Position numbers and translations under genes: made by a program. A stretch of 51,064 nucleotides of DNA, from contig NZ_LT556042.1 in NCBI RefSeq assembly GCF_900079775.1, positions 1-51,064 on the forward strand, given 5' to 3'. Origin of the DNA: Leyella lascolaii (GTDB lineage Bacteria; Bacteroidota; Bacteroidia; Bacteroidales; Bacteroidaceae). Of the stretch, positions 44,757-51,064 are shown piece after piece (position 1 is the first letter of the stretch; each line of letters starts with the position of its first letter). The notes beneath the pieces were generated by a model, which had not been told where the DNA came from, ran no database searches, and saw only the letters and a list, made by a program, of their open reading frames with translations.

Positions 44757-45730
44757 TATCTCTATTTGCAGGATGCGGAGGTCTTGACCTTGGGTTTGAA
44801 AGAGCAGGTTTTAACGTGAAATGGGCTAATGAAAACGATTCTTCTGTATTTGAAACATATAGAAGGAATCACCTCAATACCATATTAAACACTACAGATG
44901 TACGCTTACTCAAAGACCAGGACATTCCTTCTTGCGACGGTGTTATAGGCGGACCGCCATGTCAATCGTGGAGCGAAGGTGGCAAACAGCTCGGATTGGA
45001 AGACCCAAGGGGCAAATTGATCTTAGAGTATGTCAGAATTGTCAAGATGAAAAAGCCAAAGTTCTTTGTCATTGAGAATGTACAGGGGATACTTGATGAC
45101 AAGCATAAGCAATCGTTGGCATTCATAATAGAAAGTCTGCAATCTATAGGTTATTCTATAAAATACAAACTTATAAATGCGTCAGACTTTAAGGTTCCGC
45201 AAGATAGATATCGTGTGTTTTTTATTGGAATACGGAATGACATACATAATACGTTTACGTTCCCGCTTGCTGCGACCGGCAGGAAAATCACTTTAAGAGA
45301 AGCCATTGGGGATATCGTTGAAAGACCAAGGTTTTTCAACGACGAGATGATTCTGACAGAACATCCTGCAAGAAAGAACCATGACGTTTATACTGGAAAC
45401 TATGACGCAAAATACATGTCGCGCAATCGTGTCCGTTCATGGAACGAACAGTCTTTCACAATACAGGCACAGGCAAGGAATGAGCCTCAACATCCGCAGG
45501 CTCCAAGGATGACTTATGTCAGTTCTGACAAGAGAATTTTCGCAAAGGGGTATGAGCATCTTTATCGTCGGTTGAGTGTGCGTGAATGCGCAAGAATACA
45601 GACATTTTCTGATAGCTTCGTGTTCTTCTATACAGACATCAGAAACGGGTATAAGATGGTTGGCAATGCCGTGCCGCCACGATTGGCGTACGCTCTTGCT
45701 GTGCAAATACAGAAGATGTGTTTTAGATAA
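44747..45730 (+). CDS. Second DNA (cytosine-5) methyltransferase
   Basis: A 327-residue m5C methyltransferase paralogous to its neighbour. Motifs are [12 protein letters not shown] (I), GGPPCQSW (IV), IENVQG (VI), [11 protein letters not shown] (VIII) and [12 protein letters not shown] (X). The target-recognition region keeps [20 protein letters not shown] but then has [10 protein letters not shown] where the first has [11 protein letters not shown], so specificity may be shifted. It overlaps the preceding gene by 10 bases and is translated from the same message. Two methylases for one GGCC endonuclease is unusual; a second specificity or asymmetric dosage are both possible. Confidence 0.92.
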   Translation: MDVVSLFAGCGGLDLGFERAGFNVKWANENDSSVFETYRRNHLNTILNTTDVRLLKDQDIPSCDGVIGGPPCQSWSEGGKQLGLEDPRGKLILEYVRIVKMKKPKFFVIENVQGILDDKHKQSLAFIIESLQSIGYSIKYKLINASDFKVPQDRYRVFFIGIRNDIHNTFTFPLAATGRKITLREAIGDIVERPRFFNDEMILTEHPARKNHDVYTGNYDAKYMSRNRVRSWNEQSFTIQAQARNEPQHPQAPRMTYVSSDKRIFAKGYEHLYRRLSVRECARIQTFSDSFVFFYTDIRNGYKMVGNAVPPRLAYALAVQIQKMCFR

Positions 45731-45940
45731 ACCCATAAAAAACTTATTATAGAATCGCATGGAGACTAAAATTGTTTGATTGTAATGTTATGGCAAACCT
45801 TATTCCAGTCATACAAAAATAATCTAACAAGCGTATCCCTTGTCTATTGCCAGAATGAAACTGAGATTCTGATAGGATTTCCATAAATGAAAGTGACATG
45901 CCATTGGTGTGATATAGATATAGCGTTGTGTTTTTGAGAT

Positions 45941-45973
45941 AAAAAAAACGGCTGCCGGAAATATCCGGCAACC
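45941..45973 (-). terminator. Terminator of the pst-phoU operon
   Basis: On the minus strand a stem TTGCCGGA / TCCGGCAG is followed by CCGTTTTTTTT. It lies about 75 bases after the phoU stop. Confidence 0.8.
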
Positions 45974-46046
45974 AAGAAAAAACATATTATATAAATGACA
46001 ATTTATATACCGTTCATACGTCTATGCTCCGCAGCCATGCATGTGC

Positions 46047-46781
46047 TCAGCATCCGTCCGCTTGTTCGTTGTCCTCACCATGCAGTTTGTGCATTAGTGC
46101 CTTGTCTTTGCCAAGTTTGTCGGTAGTATGTTTCAATACCGCCGCATTCACATAAAAGATAACTTCTTCCGCCAGATTCGTTATATGGTCTCCCGCACGC
46201 TCCAGACGCAGAATCACTCCTTTAAAATCGAGGCAGAACGCAAGTCTGTCATTATGCTCGCCCACATATTGCGCGAGAGCGTCCGTTGAGGCAGAGTTTA
46301 TCTCATCCAGCACATTGTCCTTCTCAAACAAACTGTAGGCTATGGCAATGTCCCTTTCCTCGAATGCAGTCTTTGACATCCCGAGCATCTCAACCACACA
46401 GTCTGCCATCTCCCTTATTCTCGTCTTCTCCAGCAGGCTGCCGTCCAGATACGTCTCCTCGTGCTTTATTATGAATCGCGCTATATTCTCCGCGAAATCA
46501 CCTATACGCTCCAGGTCGGTGATTATCTTCAGCATGGCTATAGTAAAGCGCAGGTCTATGGCAACAGGATTGAAACGCGCCATGAAGTCCTCTATGTCGC
46601 AGTCAAGCTTTGTCTCGCAAGCGTTCACTCTCTTTTCTCTTATAAGCACCTCCCATGCCTTTTCCTTGTCGTCAGTGAAGAAAGCCTCACACACGTTCTT
46701 CATCTGGTCAAGAACCAGCTCCCACATTTCAAGAACCTCACTGTTTATTTTCTGAAGTTCTTCTTCTACGAATTTCACCAT
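46047..46781 (-). CDS. phoU: Phosphate transport system regulatory protein PhoU
   Basis: A 244-residue, all-helical cytosolic protein with two repeated three-helix PhoU domains. The repeats show FNPVAIDLRFTIAMLKIITDLERIGDFAENIARF and the second LDFKGVILRLERAGDHITNLAEEVIF; the E/D-R-x-x-D motifs bind metal clusters. PhoU restrains phosphate uptake and PhoR signalling. Last gene of the pstCAB-phoU operon, 24 bases after pstB. Confidence 0.94.
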   Translation of the reverse strand: MVKFVEEELQKINSEVLEMWELVLDQMKNVCEAFFTDDKEKAWEVLIREKRVNACETKLDCDIEDFMARFNPVAIDLRFTIAMLKIITDLERIGDFAENIARFIIKHEETYLDGSLLEKTRIREMADCVVEMLGMSKTAFEERDIAIAYSLFEKDNVLDEINSASTDALAQYVGEHNDRLAFCLDFKGVILRLERAGDHITNLAEEVIFYVNAAVLKHTTDKLGKDKALMHKLHGEDNEQADGC

Positions 46782-46805
46782 ATTTATATATAATATTTAG
46801 TTGTA

Positions 46806-47564
46806 TCAGCCGAAACGTCCGGTTATGTAATTCTGTGTCTCTTCCTTTGAAGGATTAGTGAACATCTTCGATGTCGCGTCATATTCTATTAACGAACCAA
46901 GATAAAAGAAAGCCGTCTTGTCGCTCACGCGCGTCGCCTGCTGCATGTTGTGGGTGACGATGACAATGGTGTAGTCTTTCTTTATCTCATGTATCAGCTC
47001 CTCTATCTTCGCTGTCGATATGGGGTCAAGGGCAGAGGCAGGCTCGTCCATGAGCAGCACCGAAGGAGAGTTTGCCATAGCCCTTGCTATGCACAGCCTC
47101 TGCTGCTGACCTCCTGAAAGGGCGTAAGCCGACTTTTTGAGTTTGTCTTTCACCTCATCCCACAAGGCGGCGCCTCTCAACGACTGCTCCACACGCTCAG
47201 AGATGAAACTCTCGTCCTTCACTCCGTTCACCCTCAATCCGTATGCCACGTTCTCATATATGCTTTTCGGAAAAGGATTCGGCCGCTGGAAAACCATTCC
47301 CACATTCTTTCTCAGCACGTCCACGTTGATGTCTTTTCCGTAAATGTCTTTCCCGTCTATTTCTATCTTGCCCTCCAGACGGCTGCCCGGTATGAGATCG
47401 TTCATACGGTTGAACAGTCTGAGGAATGTTGACTTTCCACATCCTGACGGACCTATAAATGCCACCACTTCGTTGCTTCCGATGCTCATGCTTATGTTTT
47501 TCAGAGCATGAAACTGTCCGTAATAGAAGTCGACGTTCTTTGCTTCAATCTTAGTCATATTCAT
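46806..47564 (-). CDS. pstB: Phosphate ABC transporter ATP-binding protein PstB
   Basis: A 252-residue ATPase powering phosphate import. Walker A is [10 protein letters not shown]-loop [14 protein letters not shown] signature [14 protein letters not shown], Walker [14 protein letters not shown], switch His in VTHNMQQA. The [15 protein letters not shown] segment is PstB-specific. A start two codons later (ATG for MTKIEAKNV) is possible. 37 bases after pstA. Confidence 0.96.
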   Translation of the reverse strand: MNMTKIEAKNVDFYYGQFHALKNISMSIGSNEVVAFIGPSGCGKSTFLRLFNRMNDLIPGSRLEGKIEIDGKDIYGKDINVDVLRKNVGMVFQRPNPFPKSIYENVAYGLRVNGVKDESFISERVEQSLRGAALWDEVKDKLKKSAYALSGGQQQRLCIARAMANSPSVLLMDEPASALDPISTAKIEELIHEIKKDYTIVIVTHNMQQATRVSDKTAFFYLGSLIEYDATSKMFTNPSKEETQNYITGRFG

Positions 47565-47601
47565 TTCGTCTTGTTTTAGCCTTTATTTCTTCCCGCAAAC
47601 A

Positions 47602-48495
47602 TCAGTTGGTCTTGAGTTTGTTCTGGAAATAGTTTCTCATTGCGTTTGCCATTATGTTTATGATGAAAACAATCACTATCAGCACAAGTGCCGTGCCGTA
47701 TGCTATCGGTATCTGCCTCTCCATATCCGTTCCGCTGGTGGCGAGCACATAAAGATGATAGGGCAATGCCATGCACTGGTCGAATATGCTGTCAGGGAGT
47801 TGCGGAAGATAGTAAGCGGCGCATGTGAACAGAATGGGAGCCGTCTCTCCGGAGACACGTCCCAGAGCCAGTATCAGTCCGGTGATGATGTTGGGCATCG
47901 CCATCGGCAGTATCACTTTTCTGATGGTCTGGAGCTTGGTGGCTCCCAGAGCGAGGCTTCCCTCACGGTAGCTGTCGGGAATTGCCTTCAACGCCTCTTC
48001 CGTTGTCCTTATGACAAGGGGAAGCGCAAGCAGTCCCAGCGTGAGCGAACCGGCTATTATACTGTCTCCGAATCCAAGATAATTCACGAACAGCGACATT
48101 CCGAATAGTCCGAAGACAATGGACGGGATGCCCGAAAGATTGTTCGTCATCATGCGTATGAACTTTATCAGCCTGCCGTTGCTCGCATACTCATGCATGT
48201 ATATCCCGCTCATTATGCCGAGCGGAAAGGCGAACACCGCACTGCCTGCCATAAGGCAGAACGTGCCCACTATTGCCGGATAAATGCCTCCGGCTTTCAT
48301 TCCGTCGGTGGGATAGGTTGTGAGAAAATCCCAGTTTACCACGTTTATACCTTTTATTATAATGAAGGCGAGAATTATGAACAGCACCGTCACTATGACG
48401 CCGCTCAGAAGGCGGAATATGAAAAACGCGGCATTCTCCACAATCAGCTTACGCCTGCTATTATCCATATGGCTCATCTTACTTTCCATAAGCAT
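47602..48495 (-). CDS. pstA: Phosphate ABC transporter permease PstA
   Basis: A 297-residue inner-membrane permease with about six helices. The EAA coupling loop is EGSLALGATKLQTIRKVILP, and NLSGIPSIVFGLFG is typical of PstA. Translation may start at an internal ATG (48480 or near) if the first residues are leader. 9 bases after pstC. Confidence 0.94.
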   Translation of the reverse strand: MLMESKMSHMDNSRRKLIVENAAFFIFRLLSGVIVTVLFIILAFIIIKGINVVNWDFLTTYPTDGMKAGGIYPAIVGTFCLMAGSAVFAFPLGIMSGIYMHEYASNGRLIKFIRMMTNNLSGIPSIVFGLFGMSLFVNYLGFGDSIIAGSLTLGLLALPLVIRTTEEALKAIPDSYREGSLALGATKLQTIRKVILPMAMPNIITGLILALGRVSGETAPILFTCAAYYLPQLPDSIFDQCMALPYHLYVLATSGTDMERQIPIAYGTALVLIVIVFIINIMANAMRNYFQNKLKTN

Positions 48496-48504
48496 CTTTT
48501 CTCC

Positions 48505-49689
48505 TTATTTGTTTCTTGACGAAATATATTCTACACTCGTGTTTATTATCAGCGTGATGAAAAACAGAACCACACCCAACAGGAACAGCGACTGGTAGTG
48601 GGGACCTCCGGCAGGAGCCTCTCCCAGTTCGGCTGCTATGGTGGCTGGTATGGTCCTCAAAGGGTCGGTGATGGAGAGCGGTATTACAGCCGCGTTGCCG
48701 GTTACCATAAGCACCGCCATCGTCTCGCCGAAAGCTCTTCCTATGCCCAACACTACCGCCGACGTGATGCCCGATACCGAATAGGGCATCACCACCTTAT
48801 ATATTGTCTGCCATCTTGACGCGCCAAGGGCAAGGCTGGCTTCCCTCATCGCCCGCGGACAGTTCTGCATGGCGTCCTGACTCACTGTGATGATGGTGGG
48901 CAAAGCCATTATCGCAAGCACAAGGGCTCCTGCGAGACCGCTCTCTCCCACCGGCAATCCGAATACATCCTGCAATATGGGGACGATTACCGTCAGACCG
49001 AAAAAGCCGTACACCACTGACGGTATGCCGTTGAGCAACTCTATTATGGGTCTCAACATCTTGCAGGTCCGCACAGAAGCCACTTCCGACATATATATGG
49101 AGACGGACAGACCGAAAGGCAAGGCAAAGATGATGGCAAACACCGTCACCCATATCGTTCCTAAAATGAGGGGGACAAATCCGAACTGGGGCGCAGGCGT
49201 AGCCGTAGGAAACCATTCGTTTCCTCCCAGCACCTCTCCGACGGAAATCTCATGCCCGTCCAGCATCCTGCCGTTTTCCAGTTTTGAGGCATAACTATCC
49301 GGAATGAAGGCTATGATGCCGGCATCCGCCTTTATAAGCGAGTCAAGGCAAGCCTCCGCATGCTCATAGTTCTCTCCCAGACGCTCCCTGCTGAACAGGC
49401 TCTCCATGTCGTCAAACCTCAGCAGCCTTATCTTTCCGCCGGTGCCGCCCACGTCCTTCCATTCGGTTATGTCCTCATCGAATATCTCCTTTATCTGCCT
49501 TGCGTCCAGCTCTTCCACAGGGTTCGCCTTGTTGACAACCAGCGAGTAGCCCTCCTCTATCGTCTTCGACGAGAAAAGTCCCAGTCCCTCCGAGAACAGG
49601 AACACCACAATAAGCAGAATGACAATACTTGTAAGGAATCCGCTGCATGTTATTATCCCGGCGGCAATCCTCTCTACAATCTTCCTCAT
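48505..49689 (-). CDS. pstC: Phosphate ABC transporter permease PstC with embedded PstS-like segment
   Basis: A 394-residue permease, longer than the usual 300-320. Helix 1 spans residues 10-38. Residues 42-145 form an extra periplasmic stretch that resembles part of PstS: VNKANPVEELDARQIKEIF parallels VNPSNPVTHLTRSQLEAIF in the PstS of this window. The permease core follows from residue 170, with LNGIPSVVYGFFG and the EAA loop REASLALGASRWQTIYK. First gene of the pstCAB-phoU operon, divergent from pstS. Confidence 0.94.
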   Translation of the reverse strand: MRKIVERIAAGIITCSGFLTSIVILLIVVFLFSEGLGLFSSKTIEEGYSLVVNKANPVEELDARQIKEIFDEDITEWKDVGGTGGKIRLLRFDDMESLFSRERLGENYEHAEACLDSLIKADAGIIAFIPDSYASKLENGRMLDGHEISVGEVLGGNEWFPTATPAPQFGFVPLILGTIWVTVFAIIFALPFGLSVSIYMSEVASVRTCKMLRPIIELLNGIPSVVYGFFGLTVIVPILQDVFGLPVGESGLAGALVLAIMALPTIITVSQDAMQNCPRAMREASLALGASRWQTIYKVVMPYSVSGITSAVVLGIGRAFGETMAVLMVTGNAAVIPLSITDPLRTIPATIAAELGEAPAGGPHYQSLFLLGVVLFFITLIINTSVEYISSRNK

Positions 49690-49742
49690 TTTCTCTTTTT
49701 CAATAGTTCCGCTGTAAAATTATATCTTACGTATCACGAACC

Positions 49743-49760
49743 CGTGACAGAATTGTTACA
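49743..49760 (-). promoter_or_regulatory. Candidate Pho box for pstCAB-phoU
   Basis: On the minus strand TGTAACA (49754-49760) and TGTCACG (49743-49749) start 11 bases apart, the spacing used by PhoB dimers. They lie 54-71 bases upstream of the pstC start. Confidence 0.6.
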
Positions 49761-49800
49761 ATACGGTTTCCGTATGATAAAACACGTCATATCGAACATA

Positions 49801-49829
49801 TGTAACACAATTGTATCACCGCTGTAATA
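49801..49829 (+). promoter_or_regulatory. Candidate Pho box for pstS
   Basis: Three direct repeats TGTAACA (49801), TGTATCA (49812) and TGTAATA (49823) start exactly 11 bases apart, matching PhoB box architecture. The pstS start codon is at 49882. No TAnnTTTG -7 with normal -33 was seen, as expected for an activated promoter. Confidence 0.65.
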
Positions 49830-49881
49830 CGGATAAAAAGACAAAGCCCTTACTTAGCGGTCGAATAATCAAACTGACATT

Positions 49882-50718
49882 ATGAAACAGTACAGACTAT
49901 CTCTTATCATTTTCACATTGCTGCTCTGCGCTACAGCCAATGCACAGAAAATAAAAGGCAGCGACACGCTGCTGCCTGTGTCGCAGGAAGCGGCTGAATG
50001 CTTTATGAACGAAAACAGAAACTCAAGCATAACCGTCACCGGAGGAGGCACCGGAGTGGGCATATCATCCCTGCTCGACGGGACGACAGACATAGCGATG
50101 GCATCCAGGAAGGTGAAATTCAATGAAAGGATAAAATTCGGGCGCGGCGGTAAAAAGCTCAAAGAGGCTGTCGTGGCATACGACGCGCTGGCTGTGATTG
50201 TGAATCCGTCTAATCCGGTGACGCACCTTACGCGCTCACAGCTTGAGGCTATATTCCGCGGAAAGGTGACCAACTGGAAACAGGTGAAAGACCACGTTAC
50301 AGGGAAATACGGTCCGGATCTTAAGATTATTGTATATTCGCGCGAGACTTCATCCGGCACGTACGAGTTTTTCAAGACAAGTGTCCTGAAAGAGAAAAAC
50401 TACATGGCTGGCGTACTGTCAATGCCTGCCACAGGAGCGGTGATACAGTCTGTGAGCCAGACAAAAGGGGCGATAGGATACGTGGGAATGGCGTATATCA
50501 ACAAAAACGTGCGTGCCGTGAAAGTGGCATACGACAACCGGCACTTCGTCTATCCCAACATGCAGACCGGACGCAGGCACATCTATCCCATCGTGAGGGA
50601 ACTTTACTTCTATTATACTGAAGACAAGGAAAAGACCGTAATGCCTTTCATAAATTATCTGCGGTCAGAGAAGGGACAGGACATTGTGGTCAAGAGCGGC
50701 TATATTCCCATTGGATGA
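49882..50718 (+). CDS. pstS: Phosphate-binding protein PstS
   Basis: A 278-residue periplasmic binding protein with signal peptide (LIIFTLLLCATANAQ). Phosphate contacts are expected in KGSDTLLPVSQ, GGGTGVGISSLLDG, AMASRKV and SRETSSGTYEFF. It delivers phosphate to PstCAB and is transcribed away from pstC. Length agrees with Bacteroidota PstS. Confidence 0.96.
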   Translation: MKQYRLSLIIFTLLLCATANAQKIKGSDTLLPVSQEAAECFMNENRNSSITVTGGGTGVGISSLLDGTTDIAMASRKVKFNERIKFGRGGKKLKEAVVAYDALAVIVNPSNPVTHLTRSQLEAIFRGKVTNWKQVKDHVTGKYGPDLKIIVYSRETSSGTYEFFKTSVLKEKNYMAGVLSMPATGAVIQSVSQTKGAIGYVGMAYINKNVRAVKVAYDNRHFVYPNMQTGRRHIYPIVRELYFYYTEDKEKTVMPFINYLRSEKGQDIVVKSGYIPIG

Positions 50719-51064
50719 CAATGCCGCAAGCAGCTGTCTTTTGCGCGGCAGAGGGGCAATGCGGGCGGATGAAAAGGCGGTCAGGCAGGAGACTGACATA
50801 TGGCGCGACCCTGTCCCGGCTCTTATGAAGGCTTCGTGCATGCCGTCCGCACTTCCGGCACCGGCACGCTCCGATTATGACATGCCGTAAGGCTTCGCCC
50901 CTCTTACGTGCCGCCGTCCGGCATACCGGCTGCCGCTTTTGCCAGATGCAGCACGCCGCATCTTCTGCAAAAGAGCGTGACGGCATGGCGGAGACACCAC
51001 GCAACAATGATTAAGAGCTTACATCACATTTATGGATGCATGGTCATCACTGTGATGACACGCT
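50719..51064. other. Gene-free right edge
   Basis: 346 bases without a supported gene. A 15-base palindrome TCATCACTGTGATGA lies at 51042-51056. The following gene, if any, lies outside. Confidence 0.4.

Noticed and set aside
51042..51056. Palindrome at the right edge as an operator
   Set aside because: No adjacent gene is visible to judge it, so only noted.

Overview
This window is chromosomal DNA from a member of the order Bacteroidales, most likely Bacteroidaceae or Prevotellaceae. The 5' end of a 16S rRNA gene with a Bacteroidota-type start is visible on the minus strand at the left edge. Many genes carry the Bacteroidota promoter signature, TTTG/TTG then 19-21 bases then TAnnTTTG. The protein repertoire also fits: TonB-dependent receptor with carboxypeptidase-like N-domain, GH29 fucosidase, SIMPL protein, pyrBI, HsdR_N orphan beside holA. 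Genus cannot be fixed from sequence alone.

Layout. 1-1.35 kb: rRNA promoter and a decayed IS5-type transposase. 1.46-5.86 kb: a tight four-gene plus-strand operon that opens with an unusual protein, an ECF sigma factor joined through one inner-membrane helix and a long linker to an outer-membrane beta-barrel. It is followed by a radical SAM/SPASM protein, a Gfo/Idh/MocA oxidoreductase and a Cys-containing lipoprotein. 5.9-9.5 kb: a small pseudogene, a MITE-like element, a SIMPL protein and a TonB-C/WG/FG-GAP mosaic protein. 9.5-11.1 kb has no supported gene. 11.1-13.4 kb: penicillin-binding protein 1A. 14.0-16.35 kb: a minus-strand cassette of an AbaSI-like modification-dependent nuclease with three small or unknown proteins and its own terminator. 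17-22.5 kb: pyrB-pyrI, glyA, a FeoB-associated-type membrane protein, tRNA-Cys, alpha-L-fucosidase, tRNA-Ser. 23.2-28 kb: tRNA-Arg, a TRIC/UPF0126 channel, D-2-hydroxyacid dehydrogenase, rarA, an omega-amidase-like protein and an acidic unknown. 28.2-33.8 kb: a 66-bp tandem repeat, an XRE regulator, holA, an array of 88-bp repeats each holding a promoter, an HsdR_N orphan, a DjlA-like TerB/DnaJ protein and two dispersed repeats. 34-35.6 kb: zinc-ribbon coiled-coil protein and Nif3-like protein. 36.1-40.8 kb: a putative metal-uptake operon (His/Cys membrane protein, two lipoproteins, TonB-dependent receptor). 41.2-45.7 kb: truncated IS1380 transposase, decayed XRE regulator and a HaeIII-type restriction-modification system with two methyltransferases. 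46-50.7 kb: pstCAB-phoU divergent from pstS, with Pho-box-like repeats between them.

How parts fit together. The window holds at least two complementary anti-DNA systems: the HaeIII-type system (predicted GGCC) for unmodified DNA and the AbaSI-like cassette for hydroxymethyl/glucosyl-cytosine DNA. The metal operon lies between two ~335-bp direct repeats derived from the 5' region of the Nif3 gene, which suggests an IS-linked duplication. The strongest candidates for an undescribed system are the sigma/OM-barrel fusion operon and the AbaSI-associated four-gene cassette. The array of tandem promoters at 31.2-31.6 kb is the most unusual non-coding structure.
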